A DNA stretch of 64,000 nucleotides, from the NCBI RefSeq assembly GCF_009730915.1, contig NC_052487.1, positions 19,212,529-19,276,528 of the forward strand, in the 5' to 3' direction. Source of the DNA: Dioscorea cayenensis subsp. rotundata (taxonomy: Eukaryota; Streptophyta; Magnoliopsida; Dioscoreales; Dioscoreaceae). The translations under genes were made by a program, and so were the position numbers. The number at the start of each line of letters is the position of its first letter. Positions within the stretch are counted from its first letter, which is position 1. This document shows positions 1 to 13,459 of this stretch, piece after piece. The notes below the pieces were generated by a model that saw only the letters and a program-made list of their open reading frames with translations, ran no database searches and was not told the origin of the DNA.

Positions 1-92
1 CCTGAAAACAAAGATAAAAATGATTCAATTCATGGTTACCAATAACCACAAACATTAATTTGTACATGCTTATATGATATATATATATATAC

Positions 93-228
93 CTGCTTTG
101 GAAGGCAAAGAAATCCAGTTGCCACCAGTGCCGTGTTTTTGAATATAGTTTCTAAGAAGCATGTCTTCATCTGGAGACCAAGGTCCTCTCTTGACATTGG
201 CTCTATCACAGCATGGAGCTCTTCCCAT
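93..228 (-). CDS. R2R3-MYB transcription factor, first exon only
   Basis: The exon starts at ATG 228 and reads [20 protein letters not shown] and onward, ending SLPSKAG at the donor (AG|GTATAT) at 92/91. The MGRAPCC start followed by an R2 repeat with regularly spaced Trp ([16 protein letters not shown]) is diagnostic of R2R3-MYB DNA-binding proteins. The intron falls after one base of the codon following KAG, the usual first-intron position and phase in this family. The [10 protein letters not shown] variant with a basic stretch (NVKRGPW) resembles subgroup 14 (RAX/MYB36/MYB68-like, axillary meristem and root endodermis regulators). Subgroup assignment from 45 residues is only an inference. 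The rest of R2, R3 and the activation domain lie left of the window. The upstream region is at 229 to about 840 and contains no other gene. Confidence 0.9.
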
Positions 229-842
229 GATCAGATTGATTATGAAGTGATCACTGATCAAATATTGCTGGCTAGCAAGGCATATAAATAGCTGAGGAGA
301 TGAAGATAGATATTTGGAAAATGATGGGCTTATAAAAGACAAGAGATAAAGGTTTGAAGGACGTCATAGTTACACATGATCAGTTTGGCTATGTCTTTGC
401 TTTTCATGCGAGAGCATTGAACAAATTAAGACAATATTGAGAATTGGTCATGGCCGGAAGGATGTTTCCTATGCACATGAATTTTGTGAAGACTTTATCA
501 TTTTAATCAGATAGACAAGTGATCATCAAGTACAGCCATGAATGACTTGGTCTCTGGTAAAGCTCAACTTGTGATACTAGCTAGTATGGACATGTGGCTT
601 TATGTGCACATTTATTCATAGGGATTTAATTTGTTATTTTTGTTTGATGAAATTAGTTTAATTAGTGCCGGCATGTATTATGAATTCGGTTCGCATGATA
701 TTAATTCAAAAGGCTTGATTATAATTGTCAAAGAATACTTATAGATATACTACTACTATCATTGTATTAGGACCAATATCGTATTATTAATTACTCGAAT
801 ATATGTTATTTTGCCAATGACCTACTTAATTAGTTTATTGGC

Positions 843-967
843 ACAAGTCCCCGTATAAAGTGTTTATATTCTTACTGCAGAGGTGAGTTCAAATCTCAGC
901 TCATGTAAAGTAATTAAAGGACATAAATAGATTAAGATATTAGTTCTACGTCTAGACACATCTTTTA
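843..967. repeat. Short dispersed repeat, copy A (partner at 55145-55255)
   Basis: This stretch shares an ordered series of blocks with 55145-55255: GTATAA, a TTTAT/TTCTT block, AGAGGTGAGTTCAAATCTCA (with differences in the partner), a GTAAAG block, and ATTAGTTCTACGTCTA near the end. The central GAGTTCAAATCTC is similar to a tRNA B box, so a decayed SINE is possible. No target duplication was found. Confidence 0.5.
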
Positions 968-1281
968 ATGTGATTTATTTATTTTGCAAATATATATATA
1001 TAGTTTTTATACATCGGTAAGTGACGTAGTTGTATTCAAAATTGTTTCTAATATGGAGAGAAAAGGTCATTTTTAAGAGTTAGGTGATTAATTAATTGAT
1101 GCCATATATATCAAGAATTGTCTAATTAGAAGACTAACATTTTTGAGATTGATCAATTGCTTGTAGCTAGCCTCTCAAAAGGTGCAATGTGACTAGTCAT
1201 GGCTCAACAATCAATCCTAATAAAAGATTAATACTATTCAACTATGCTGACTTTCTTCCTTTTGAAAGATCTCAATTATAT

Positions 1282-1529
1282 ATATATATATATATATATA
1301 TATTTTTGGAAAGAGGAGCGGGGCGAACCCACTAAAGACCCAGAGACGTGCACAAGCCTCGGTGGAATAAATGGGGATGGGGTCGCGCTCACATGGGCGC
1401 TGGAACCACCCATACACAACCACTATTCACAACTCCCAGAAATGTGCCCTCAGCCGAGAATCGAACTCTCACCACTCAGTGAGAGCTCTATCGGTGACCC
1501 GTGTACCAATAGACCCAAAGGTCATTGGT
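1282..1529 (-). mobile_element. tRNA-derived SINE, copy 1, with 13-bp target duplication
   Basis: The insert is flanked by a perfect 13-bp direct repeat, ATCTCAATTATAT, at 1269-1281 and 1530-1542. Read on the minus strand it begins ACCAATGACCTTTGGGTC and carries a B-box-like AGTTCGATTCT (complement of 1457-1467), as in RNA polymerase III promoters derived from tRNA. It ends in a short A run followed by (TA)n. It shares its 5' end and an internal CCAGAGACGTGCAC block (plus-strand sense) with the copy at 2276-2451. Head, pol III-like box, simple tail and long target duplication together identify a SINE. The family name is unknown to me. Confidence 0.8.
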
Positions 1530-2275
1530 ATCTCAATTATATCTTTGACAAAGAGCTTGAGAGCATTGATGCATTGTTGTCATTTAGGTAGAAGTGGCGT
1601 TGAAATTGTAAAGTGCTTCCTATGAAGCCAATAGTTTTATGTTAGTTTTTGTGATTATTAAGTGATTGTACCATCATATTCATATATGATATTATTGTTA
1701 GAAATAATACTTATTTTTAAGTGTTGTAAGATTTCAACGTAATAAAATGATAATATATTAGGAAAACTCTGGTGAGATGACTATTGGTACAGGTTTAGAT
1801 TGATCTTTGATGTATGAGGAGGGGGGGGTCTGGGGGAGGGGGAACTGATACAAAAAATGAAAATGGTTCTTGCAAATTAAATTATTTCAAAGTTATAAAT
1901 ATTTGATATTAATTATTATGAATTTGATAATGTGGTTGTATTTCCATAATTAATATCAATAGCCTTATAATTTAGCTCCAATTGACCAGGAGCATTTTGA
2001 ATTTTCAACTGTATTACTTGAATGATGCATTCAAATATTTATTGCACTTTGTTTCAATCAACTATACCCTTACAACTTACTAGTCATCTTTTATTCACCT
2101 AACTTGACAAGTGACTCCCTAAGATAAATAAATGGAACTAAAAAGACATTAAAAAACTCTATAAAAAAAAGAAGAAATTTTAACTATAAATTTTTCAAAT
2201 TATGAGAAGAAAATTTTATATATATATATAATCTTTCCATTTTCTTTGACTCTACATGTTAATTTATTACTTCAT

Positions 2276-2451
2276 TTTTTTTAAAAAAGCGATAAACATC
2301 AGAACCCAGAGACGTGCACGTGTGGGGAGCAAGGCTCAACGCCGACCCACGTGCCCTCACCTTGTGTAAGACATGAGATTCGATTCCAGGTCCTCCCTGA
2401 AATAAACGCCTTACATAAAGAACCCGATATCAATTGACCCAAAGGCGTTGG
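2276..2451 (-). mobile_element. tRNA-derived SINE, copy 2, with 12-bp target duplication
   Basis: A perfect 12-bp direct repeat, TTATTACTTCAT, flanks the insert at 2264-2275 and 2452-2463. The minus-strand 5' end (ACCAACGCCTTTGGGTC) and the CCAGAGACGTGCAC block match copy 1 at 1282-1529, while the middle differs and is shorter. The 3' tail is a T/A-rich run rather than (TA)n. The two copies are about 0.75 kb apart in the same orientation but have different target sites, so they are independent insertions and not a duplication. Confidence 0.8.
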
Positions 2452-2824
2452 TTATTACTTCATATGACTCAATTGAAATTTATAGAAAAACATGAGGGTT
2501 TAAAAGATAATTTAACAGAAAATAAATTTAATGAATTTATAACCAAAATTCCACTGGGCCGAAGCCCAAACCTTTAGCCCGCTCCTTTGACCGGCTCACC
2601 GGTTTTCCCGGTTATCTTATCCCTTTTTTTTCTTATTTTAATTTTAAGAAAAAAAAAACGAATAATAAATAAATAAATAAATAAATAATTAATTAATTAA
2701 AAAAAAATAAAAAAAATAGGACCAGGTTGGCAATGCTGTTGGTTCTTCTTCTCCTCCCTTCTCTGTTTGAAGCTCTTCGTCTTCGTCTCCATCGTCGTCG
2801 TCGTCGTTGTCGTCGCCGGAGAAG

Positions 2825-5800
2825 ATGAGCGTGATCGATCTCCTGACGCGCGTAGATGCGATCTGCAAGAAGTACGAAAAGTATGACGTCGAGAAGCACC
2901 GAGGAGATGCATCAAGCACCGGTGGCGATGATGCCTTCGCGCGGCTCTACGCCTCCGTCGAGTCCGACATTGATGCTGCGCTTGAGGTATCACTTTGAAT
3001 TCATCGCTGGTTTTTAAATCGATTCCCGTTGCGTGATCCGGGTTGGTTGATTTTGCTTGTAGAAATCGGAGAGGGCGCAGCAGGATAAGAATCGTGCGGC
3101 GGTTGTGGCGATGAACGCGGAAATCCGGAGAACTAAAGCGCGGTTGGCGGAGGAGGTGCCCAAATTGCAGAGATTGGCACTTAAGAAGGTTTGGATTGCT
3201 CTTCATTTGTGTTTTTTTTTGGTATTGGTTGGCATTTGGATTCATTGTTATATAATTAGCTTAGGCATTGTAGAATGTGCTCCAGAGATTCATTGTGAAG
3301 TCTTTTTTTTATTGATTCTGAATAAATGATAGGCAATTGTAAAGAGAAGGTTGAATTTTTCCTGATAATTAACTAAGTGATCCGGCTTGTTGCATGATAA
3401 GCTCTAATTTGAAAGAATTATATTCGTTGCGTATCTTATGATCCAGAAAGAGTAATTTGTATCCAATGTACATGGTTTTTAAACTTGGGAGCCACTGATG
3501 CTTTGAGGATTTGACTGAGAAGGAAGAGTATCAATGACAAATTACTGGCTAGTTTGGTTAGCTACACTTCATAATACTATTTCCTTCAACTTACATAATA
3601 ATTGGATGATCACTGAAAAGAAAAAGTGCATTTTTTTGCTGTTTAACATTGATACTCTGATACAATATTTCAGTTTTGTATTTTGCACACTGCCCAAAGG
3701 ATGCAGGATATGCTCTGATGTGTAAGGGCTGTATTACGAGCTGTTTTTTGGGAAATGTTTTGCAGCTTTTCGCTTAAAAAGTAAGAAACAAGAGGAAAAG
3801 AATTATGGGTATCATGGCAGTGAGATTGACAAAAAGCTCACTGAGTTGGTTGATTCCTACATAATTGTGGTAGAATTATAGATGGTTGCCTAAGTTGTGA
3901 TTTTTTTGACTGGATGTTTTTGTCTTCAGGATATTCAACTATTTTAACTGTTCTAAGTGATTATGTATGTATACAAGAAGAGAGTCAAATTAGGAATTCT
4001 CTAAGTTCCATTCTGATGGGTACTAAATGCTGATGTACACTATCACAGGTCAAAGGACTTTCTAGAGAAGAACTTGCAGCACGGAGCGATTTGGTTCTTG
4101 CATTGCCAGATAGGATTCAATCCATTCCGGATGGGAGTACAACTGGAATAAAACAAACTGGAGGATGGACTGCTTCTGGATCTCGCACAGAAATTAGATT
4201 TGATTCCACAGGTAACTGCCATTTTGTAATCTATGTTTCCATTTTATACAATTCAATGCATTTTTTTCATCTGTTGAATGTTAGAGACACATCTGTGGCT
4301 GTCACTGTTGGGGTTTCCGCATATCGCACATGTGGAATTGTTTGCATATTCTACTTATGTGATGTTTTCATTATGCAAAATGGGCATCATTCAAATTACT
4401 GGGATTTCCCCATTAGCATAACCTCTATTGTCGTTTGCCATCATCACCCTGATTATGCTAGCATTTCGAGTTTGTACTTTTTTCACTTATGGTCATCTAC
4501 TTTCTTGATCAAGTTTTAAATAGGAAGGCATTTATATGACTCTTGACTTCTTTTCATGACTATGGAAGGCCATCCAACATTTCTTAGAGTTTGATGTGTA
4601 CCTTCAAAAGGAATTATTCTCCTTTTTGGAGTTGGAGTTTCAGATATCGAGCTGTGGAAAAATTATTGCTTGATGTTTATTCATTTCTGAAGTATCCATG
4701 ACTCTCTAAATTTTCTTCACTCAAAATATTCAGATGGAAACTTTGATAATGAATACTTTCAGCAAACTGAAGAATCAAACCAGTTCCGTCAGGAGTATGA
4801 AATGCGGAAAATAAAACAGGTAAGCGTTATTTTGTATTTCTGAACGTGCCATTGATTTGTTATTAATTTGGTCTCATTTTGCCATTGATTTGTTTTTTGG
4901 TATCATTTTTGTTTTATCCTGGGAAGTATCTTGGCATGATTTAGTCTATATTGCAAAAGATGACTGTGAACAAAATGTTACACTAGGTTGCGTCTTAAAA
5001 AAAAATAGATTGTAAACCATCTCCAAACTTATGTTCAATTATGTAAATGCTAACCAGATTGCTCATTTCAAAAGCTAGGGAATGTAAAATTCATTTGGGG
5101 ACCAAGTTTATACTTTTAATCCTTTAAATATTTTTCTATTCTTTGATGTTAGGTCAGTGCTAATATTTGCTTTAAAATTGGAGTAAGAAATATAGGATTC
5201 AATAAAATTTCCAAGAACAGTAGCCCTTCATGTATATAATCTGTATGTTCTCAAGTTGGATGAAGCCTATGATCTGAAAATCATCTCTTCATGGAGCAAT
5301 GAACCTGGGTTGGCAGCATTTAGAGAAAGTGACATTACTTGGTGGATTTTGGGAGTCTATGTTTCCTATATAATGATGAATTATTCGACTCATGGACTAC
5401 TGTAGCTTTAAATGTTTTGTGAACTGACATTCTCAATTGCAGGATCAAGGTTTAGATGTCATAGCTGAAGGATTAGATACCCTAAAGAACATGGCCCATG
5501 ACATGAATGAGGTTGGTTATTTCTTTTACTTTTTTGCTATTTCATTGCTAGAAACTCATGCTCGATCTTCTTCGTAATTGTGCAGGAGTTGGATAGGCAA
5601 GTCCCTTTAATTGATGAGATTGACAGCAAGGTCAAATCTTCTGCCTTTTTCATGGGATCCTTAATACTAGAAATGTTGTCGACTTTGTTCATTTAATGGT
5701 TTGATTTTATGAATTCCAGGTGGACAAGGCTACTTCTGATCTTAAAAATACTAATGTGAGACTTAAGGAAACTGTTAACCAGGTACATGATTAAATAATT

Positions 5801-6443
5801 ATTCAACCCACAAGCCATTAAACTAATTAAACTTAGGTTTCTTTACTGCCATCTCTACTGACTGTTGGTTCTCTTCTTATTTCAGCTGAGATCTAGTCGC
5901 AACTTCTGCATTGATATTATCCTGCTCTGTATTATTCTTGGAATTGCTGCTTATCTGTATAAGTAAGTTTTTACCCTTGATTTCCTCTTATCATACCACT
6001 CACAAACACACACTCACATGCAGACATTGCAATCTTATCTTAAATTTAAGTTAATATGCCTGTTCAGAAATGATCTCTTGGTGGGCACATGCACACATCA
6101 CCCTTCGTATACAGATTTAGATATGATACTCTGATTATAGGCCGAGACAATCCAACAGCATTGACATCAACTTTTATTACTTTTAACGACTTTTCCTTAC
6201 AAGTTCTATTAGAAATATAGTACCATATCGGTTGTGTGATAGAAGTGTAATGGGTTTATATATAGGTATAGGGGGCCACTAAGTCTTTGAGACTTTTTGG
6301 TGTAAGACCCCTAAGCCCATATAGAGCCCATATAGGGCCCACTAGTACCAAAATATAAAATCTAACAAGTTCTTTAGCTGCTAAGCCTACTATATATTAT
6401 TCCGTGACCTCTTTCTAATATTTACAGTGTGTTGAAGAAATAA
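2825..6443 (+). CDS. SYP71: SYP7-family syntaxin (Qc-SNARE)
   Basis: There are nine exons: 2825-2986, 3063-3188, 4049-4211, 4734-4819, 5443-5511, 5586-5630, 5720-5782, 5886-5962 and 6428-6443. All junctions are GT-AG and the total is 807 nt (268 aa), close to the roughly 266 aa of Arabidopsis SYP71. The N-terminus MSVIDLLTRVDAICKKYEKY and the region DAFARLYASVESDIDAALE are typical of SYP71-73. Residues from about 180 to 240 form the Qc SNARE coiled coil (GLDVIAEGLDTLKNM, then ELDRQVPL with the central-layer Gln). A C-terminal membrane anchor follows (CIDIILLCIILGIAAYLY) with tail NVLKK supplied by a 16-nt last exon. The family is plant-specific and acts in membrane fusion at ER, endosome or plasma membrane, including cytokinesis and virus-compartment fusion. 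An upstream in-frame TTG exists, but ATG 2825 matches the family start. Which SYP7 paralogue this is cannot be settled here. Confidence 0.93.
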
Positions 6444-9400
6444 ACCTCCTGAAGATTGTCTTTACCAGCTTGATCATCGGCTCCTGGTGCTGTCCACTAA
6501 TCTGTACAATGTTTTATATCATCTTTTTCTTTTTATTTAATGATACTGAAAGATTCCTGTGGATTGTATTGGGCTATCAGTAGATGCACTTTATGCTATT
6601 GGTTTGTGTTTCTTGGCTTTTGTAATCCTCTACATTACATAATCCAGGCCACTTGTTGTAATTGATTCATGTTGTTGAAAGACTCTGGGTCTTTTATTTC
6701 TATTACCTCACCAATAATTTCAACATTTGTGATCATGAATTATGCTTGTGTTAACAACTTGAATTCAATTTTTTATTTTGTTGATTTAAGCTTGAGACTG
6801 GGAAAATTTATCATGTGAATTCATGCCCTTGTGTTCTAATTCCAAGTTGTGGAATATTTTCTTGAAAATTTGTCATTATAAACATCACTTAGCAATAGCA
6901 AATGAGAGATTAGTACCCAAGTGATACTGTAACAATTTGTTCACTTCAAATGTGCCTTCCATGAGATCTCTGGTGAGTTGAAATACAATCATCAACTAGT
7001 TTCTTGCCCCAACCCTGAAAGTGCACTATTGGTCATGAACTCTAAATGGATTCAATATGGGCTTTAGGAGCCAAGAAGAATACTTTTGGAACAGTCCCTA
7101 AACTATGAAAAAGTGAGCAGCTATGCAAAGATCAAGTAAGATTTTTTTTTGGTGACCAAAATGAATGTATGGGTATGGTTCAATGACCGAAGTGCACTTA
7201 CATCAAATTTATATAGACAAGCGGGAAGGCCCAAAATACCTCCAGTCAAAGTAGTGTGATTGTATCCCTCGCCAAAAGAAAGATATCAGCAAACCTCTCT
7301 TGCAATATTTTACTACCCATTCATTTTTATGTAATACTAAGCCCATCCTGTATCTTTACTATCCTTTACTATCCTTTACCATCTGTCTTTATGCCTATTT
7401 TTTTCCTGAACTGATTGATTTCCGTTCCACTTTTCACAACTCAGAAGCATAACAAACAGGAAGATAATGAGTTTCATGGTTTTAGTTAACTTAAGAGATG
7501 ATTCATCTTGCATGATATTATATTCAATTTTCTGGGTGCATCTCGTTATGTTCATATTGATTCTCCAAAATTATTTAAGGCTGTAAGATAAGTGGCATTT
7601 CACATTTGATTCAAATGTTGCTTGTGTTGAACCTAAACTCACATAATTGTTTTCATATGACATCCCTAGCAGGTCTTTTGTTATCTTTTGCTTGTGAAGA
7701 TATTAGGTTTTGATCAATTATGTAACCAAATATCTCAAAGTCACTGCCAATCAATATCACAAGATAAGCATAAGTATAGGCATAGTCATAGACATAGGCA
7801 TTCACCATTGTATAACATATTAACAATCAAGTTATTTTCCTGCTCATATTGAAAGAGGAAGGCAAAACCTCTTCCTGTAGTTTTCATTGTTTCCATTTTG
7901 TCCAAATGGATGTTCTACAGCAGCAACGGGAGAATGTTCGATGAATGATCATCACCGAGGTAACTAAATTTTTTTTGTTCTCTATTACTTTCTGCCGAAG
8001 AAGAGTATTGTTGAACATTGATATCTACTTTATCTTTGAACCTTGCCTTGTACCTACACTATTTTTCTACATGTATACTGGTGTAATATGTTGTTGAATT
8101 AGGAAAGGCTTGCTGTTGCTTTAGTCTCATGCTTTTCTGCAGCAGTAACGCATACCAAGGACTTGTGTGCATGGCCCATGATGAACAGCCTTCAGTAGAC
8201 TTACTAGTACAACCATCAATTGGATCACAGGTAAAATTCCATATGGATTAGTCAAAATGGTGAAATATAATATATGGTTCATGACCTTCCTAGCAAATAG
8301 CAATGCCAGCATGAGGTAGGACAGGAGATTATGATAGCATTAAGGGTGGTGGTAGCAGTAATGCAGGGTAGGGTTGATGTTGATGTTGCACTAATTAAGA
8401 TGCCTACACACTTTTCTCCTAACTTTTAGTCATGTCATCCTTATCCTCTACTGCTTGCTATTAACCAGTTCGGAGGTCACATTTCCATGACAACAATAAT
8501 TCACCAACTCTGTTTTCTGTGTCTTTTATATCTTTTGCATCTGTCCTCTGTTTTTGGCCATATATGATCAATGCATTGATATTCAAAATATCACATTCAT
8601 CTTGTGTGAAGGAATGTGCAAATGCCAAATGAATGACTTCAATTAAATGCATTCAATGTTGAATTTTTGGAAGGATTGTGCTTTGAATGACTGAAATAAA
8701 TGCTATTGCTAGTCTCCTCCAATTCAATCAACATTGTATGTCCAATCTATGCATGCTTTGTTCTGCAGATCATGTTTGTCCTGATTCTCCTGTCAATGAA
8801 ACCTTGGATTAAGAGTTTTAATTACTGGAAAATTGAATTATCTTGGTCTCTATCACAACGTTACATCTGATTAGATTTTTGCTGGAATACTGAAACAGTT
8901 TTTAAATTTCAGTCTCTCTCAGACTTTGGAACAATCCAAGGAAAAGTGGACAAGATCACCAGAAATTTCTTCTTAGATTTCATTTCTCCAGCCATTTATT
9001 ACCATCAATCCAAATCAAGTAAGACTCTAATTTCTTACTGTTTTGGTGACAATTAAACAAATGCTTCTAATGCTAATTCTATTCCTTCTTTTGAGAACTG
9101 TTTTTCCTCAAATTACATATATAAATGTGGTTCTCTAGGACACAAACATTGACCTAATGTATCTTAGTCAAGGTACCTATATTGTAGGACAGCTTTAATC
9201 AAGGTAGGTCTTCTGATCTATAGTGAAACTAGTTTGGATAAAGTTTATGAAAATATTGTCAAAAGATAGCCATTACCTTTCTTTTTTTTTTTTTTTAAAA
9301 TTTCATTCTTAGAACACCACTTACTTGGATTTCATTGATGATATTAGCAATGTTTTAATTAATTATACAAAGTATGTAGTTGCTTTGTAGTTGGATTTGA

Positions 9401-10430
9401 GTGAATGAATGATGTGGTTGATTTATATATATATACATAAAAATTTTGAATACTGACATTGTGTATTATCTAAGTCTGTTGATGTTCCATGTCTCACACA
9501 TGCATGTTGCTCTCAATCTCAAGGACCACCAAACACATGTATAGTCTTACCTTCTTTCTCTCTTTTTAAAAATTTTTGTGTTTCTTTTAAATATAGATAA
9601 TTATTTAAGTTCATACTTATGTAGTACATAGAGATGAGGATTAGGCTTTTTATATGTTCTTCTTTGTACTTGAATGTAAGAAAAAAAAAATCAAAGTGAA
9701 ATAATTATGGCATTTTCCATGGACCAAATTACATGTTCAAGCTACGAAGTGCTTAGTCATCATTAAAGGATGATTAACTTATTTATGAAAGGAATAAATA
9801 AGGACTAATGAGGATTAGGTGGAAGAACAAGCATCATCGTTTTAAGTGGTTTAGGCAAGAAGCCAAGAACTCATTAAGCTTAATCATGTTCATTAGGCTT
9901 TTCTTACCTTAATTAATTGCCTTAAACTTTCATAATAAGGAAACATTATGATTGAGAACCCATCTTACTCAGCTTGTGATTGGTTTAAATAATAGAGAAA
10001 ATGAACACACTCCAAGCAAATAAGAAAAGAGACAATTCCAAATGTTTTATTGTGTTAATTAATAAGAATTTTCCGTTTATATTTTCATAAAATTTGTAAA
10101 TTAGTTTATTATCTTATATAAACAATTATAAACATTTAGTAGAAATACATAAGTAAATATGATTTTTTATGAGAGTGTATTAGCAATTTATACCATTTTT
10201 TTAAATAGAAGAACCAAAACAGCAAAATTATGACATAGTTTTGTAATTGTTTAAAATTTAAATACATATTTATTCAAATAAAATCAAAGTAATTTATTAC
10301 GTAACTATTTAATAAATGAAACGATATCAAGGAAATTTACATAAATACTCTCATTAGTAATACTTTCAAATATTTACTTTTACTCCATTTTTTTATTCTA
10401 TATTTAAATTAAGGATCATCATTATTATTA

Positions 10431-10821
10431 TGGATGGCAATGGGGCGGGGGTGGGGCACGCCTCTACCATCCCCTCCCGTCCCGTCTTTTTTTTTATTAT
10501 TCATAAATTGCCCAACACACCCTGTCATATCCCGCTCATAGTTACAAATAAATAACTAAAATTCTTTAAAATATTTTTAAATATATTTTTTTCTATAAAA
10601 CATATACTCATAAAAACAAACTCATAAAAAATTTATTGAAATTTTAAAAAAAAATCATTTACCCCTACACAGGGCTACACTATATATTATTTATAATAAA
10701 TTAAATTAATAGTGGGGCGAGACGAGTCATGGAAAAACCAAACTCGTCTCTCCCTACCCAAAAGTGGGAGCGGGTCGGATCAGGTTAGAAGAAATAGATC
10801 AGTTCAGTTTTTGCCATCTCT
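10431..10821. mobile_element. Putative MITE with GATGGCAA/TTGCCATC ends
   Basis: The ends carry an inverted 8-mer, GATGGCAA at 10433-10440 and TTGCCATC at 10811-10818. Inside them are GC-rich subterminal blocks (GGGGCGGGGGTGGGGC on the left, AGTGGGAGCGGGTCGG on the right) that stand out from the AT-rich surroundings. The middle is AT-rich and has no coding sequence. Both edges sit in ATTATTAT-like sequence, so a target duplication cannot be read reliably. The superfamily is uncertain. Confidence 0.45.
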
Positions 10822-13369
10822 AATCATTATTATACATATATAAACATATCAGACATGTCTTTCTTTTAAATCATAATTTGTAGTAGTTATGATGTTTTAG
10901 ATTAAGTGGTAAATAAGTACATGGAGGCCCCCTCATACAGTTGAGTAGCAACCTAACCAGTTGTGTAAGGAAATCTGAACACTAACTATTTGAATCTAAA
11001 AATGTGTATTTCTAATTCAAAAACATGTAAGACACTGTAGTCCTTTGTAAGAAATCATATTTTTCAAATCTTATTTTAAGAGTTAATTATTAAGTAATTT
11101 TGATGAGAATATCTTCAATTTCTTTTTGTTTGAGAAGACAGTAATGCAGTTGGAAGGTAATATTTTCACGTCTTGCATTACTGACTATTATTTTATCAAA
11201 AAAAAAATATTTATTAAGTGCCAAATAAATTAAAGTTTATAACATATTTACTAATGCAAGTATGAAAATTCGTTAATAATAAATATTTGTTATTATTAAA
11301 AATTTTGATATAAAAATATTTAATTTTATTAATATATAATTTATTTTTAATAAAAAGTAATAATTAAATCAAGCTTAATTATTTTAAATAAGTTTAATTT
11401 TTTTTCTCCAATTTAATTATTTAATATTAAAAAAATTAATCTCAAATATTTTTCCCCCAACAAAATATTTGATTTTTTTTAAAAAAAAATTGTTGAAAGA
11501 TTGACATATTGGGAATTATATTGAACTAAAGAGGTATAATAGGGAAAAAAAATTAACCGCATACTCTTTGAACGTAAGATTACCACTTCTTCAAATAGTA
11601 ATAATATTTTCAGTAATATTAGTTAAGTTATAACATTTCAGAAATATAATATTCCCATTATAAATAACCAAATGAAGTAACATAACATTATCTAGTACTC
11701 ACTCTTATCCCTAACTAAATGTCATCTTACTTTAAATGATATCTACAAGAATTATAAGTTTAAAACACTTGATTTCTATGTCAGAGTTCTAATCTTGTAG
11801 TTATATTGGGAGTCACATGTTGTATAAAATAAAAAATAAAAATAAAAATTATTGAAAAAATAAATACAAAATAGAGACCTGCTGCGGAGCAAATGTCCAA
11901 GGGATCCGTTGGTCACATTGTAAATTTGCAAGGATCCTTGAGTCATTTTGCTTTAGTTTTAAAGAATAAAAGTACAATTGGATAAGCAATTCATTAAAAC
12001 AAATTGAATTCCATTGGAGGCAAATTTATTCTATGGATGGTTGTTAAATAAAAGTAATATGTATGTTGTCCTTTTGAGACAAAACTATTGCCCCTATATT
12101 CCTAGAGTCTAGACGAGTTAAAAATTGTTAATTTACTTTGTTTTTATGTATATTCTTTGTCCGAAATGAAAGCTTTAGTCTCGGATGATATGGACATTTC
12201 TTTGATTTGAGTACAATTCTTGATTAACAATAAGTTAATGCTTGATGAAAAGTAGCCTCTCTTATTTTTGAAATAATTACAAAGATTTTAAAAATTATGT
12301 GAAATTATGAAAAACCAATAACTTTTTCACTGTATTGATAAACCTCATAAACAATTCGGAGACCATTTTGAATATTATTAGTTCACTTGAGATAATGGGT
12401 ATATACATGTATTCTATTCCATATCTGTGATGTTCTTGGCATGTGCTTTTACCCATATATTAATAAAAAAAATTATTAAAAAAAACTCAAAACTTAAAAT
12501 GATGAAGTAAATGGACCAAAATACATTATTAAATATCTCGAGCATTAGTTTATATAAAAATTAACAAAACAGTTATAAAGAATGTCTACAATTCATTAAA
12601 ATCAATAAAAAAATTCCTCACCCAACAAAATAACTCAATGAAAAGAATTTTGTTTTTTTTTTTCTCCAAAGTTTTCATTTCAAAGTTCTTTTACAATGAT
12701 ATAAAAAAAGAGTGAAACTATATTTTTATTTACTTTCTTTCCTCATTTTATTAACATTCTTGGATCATTTTTACCCCTCTATTTCACTCTCTTATTTCTA
12801 TTCATAATTTCCATTTTCAATCCTAATAATTTTTCCCAATGAATTAAATATAGTTTTATCAGCCAATAAGGTCCCATCAAGTGCTAATTTCTTAATCAAG
12901 GGCTAAGCTATAAGATAAGCACTCCCAACCCACTTGTCCTTAAATGTCCCAATAAGATTAACCCATAATGAAGGAACCTCTCTTTCCTTTTTTTAAGGGC
13001 ACTCTTCTTTGAGTATTCAATAGCAAAGGACAAACACCCACTAAAACCACCCTTTCTTTTTTCTAATATACCTTGAGTGAGTTACTAGTGATGAAGCCAA
13101 CATTAAACAGTGATTAGTGCCATCTAAACCATGATCTAAGACAACATATTAAATTCTAATTAGTGATTAAGAAATTTGATAAAGACTTTGTCTAATGATG
13201 CATTCAAAGAAACATTTGTTTAATGTTAAAACAAGAGAAGTTTGTAGGGGTGGCGCACTACAAGACACACCGCTCCATGCACGTCGATTGTGCCACTTAG
13301 CCCCTGCTTTCATCGTTTAAGTATCTATCAATTAAGCCAAGTCACTGTCTATCATTTAACTATTATTAT

Positions 13370-13459
13370 TAATAAAACCATTGCTTGTAAATGGTCTTCA
13401 TATGCGTTGCCATGTAATAAAACCATTGTTTGTAAATGGTCTTCATATGCGTTGCCATG
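13370..13459. repeat. Tandem duplication, two 45-bp units
   Basis: Two adjacent 45-bp units (13370-13414 and 13415-13459) share the core AAATGGTCTTCATATGCGTT and differ at about one visible base (CATTGCTTG against CATTGTTTG). The near identity indicates a recent local duplication. Confidence 0.85.

Larger units (their letters stand above)
229..2824. other. Gene-free spacer between the MYB and syntaxin genes
   Basis: The two flanking genes are divergent, so this stretch holds both promoters. The MYB-proximal part (229 to about 840) is ordinary AT-rich sequence. The centre holds a short dispersed repeat (843-967) and two SINE insertions, described separately. The last 250 bases before the syntaxin start contain an (AATA)n run near 2666-2690, then a CTTCTT/CGTCGT-rich leader from about 2750 that is probably the syntaxin 5' UTR. 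I see no further coding sequence. Confidence 0.6.

Noticed and set aside
2689..3245. Open stretches on the minus strand opposite syntaxin exons 1-2
   Set aside because: Shadows of the GC-rich coding exons and the CGT/CTT leader, with Arg/Asp repeats typical of antisense reading.
4091..4519. 142-codon open stretch on the plus strand
   Set aside because: Only its first third is syntaxin exon 3. The rest is read-through into the intron.
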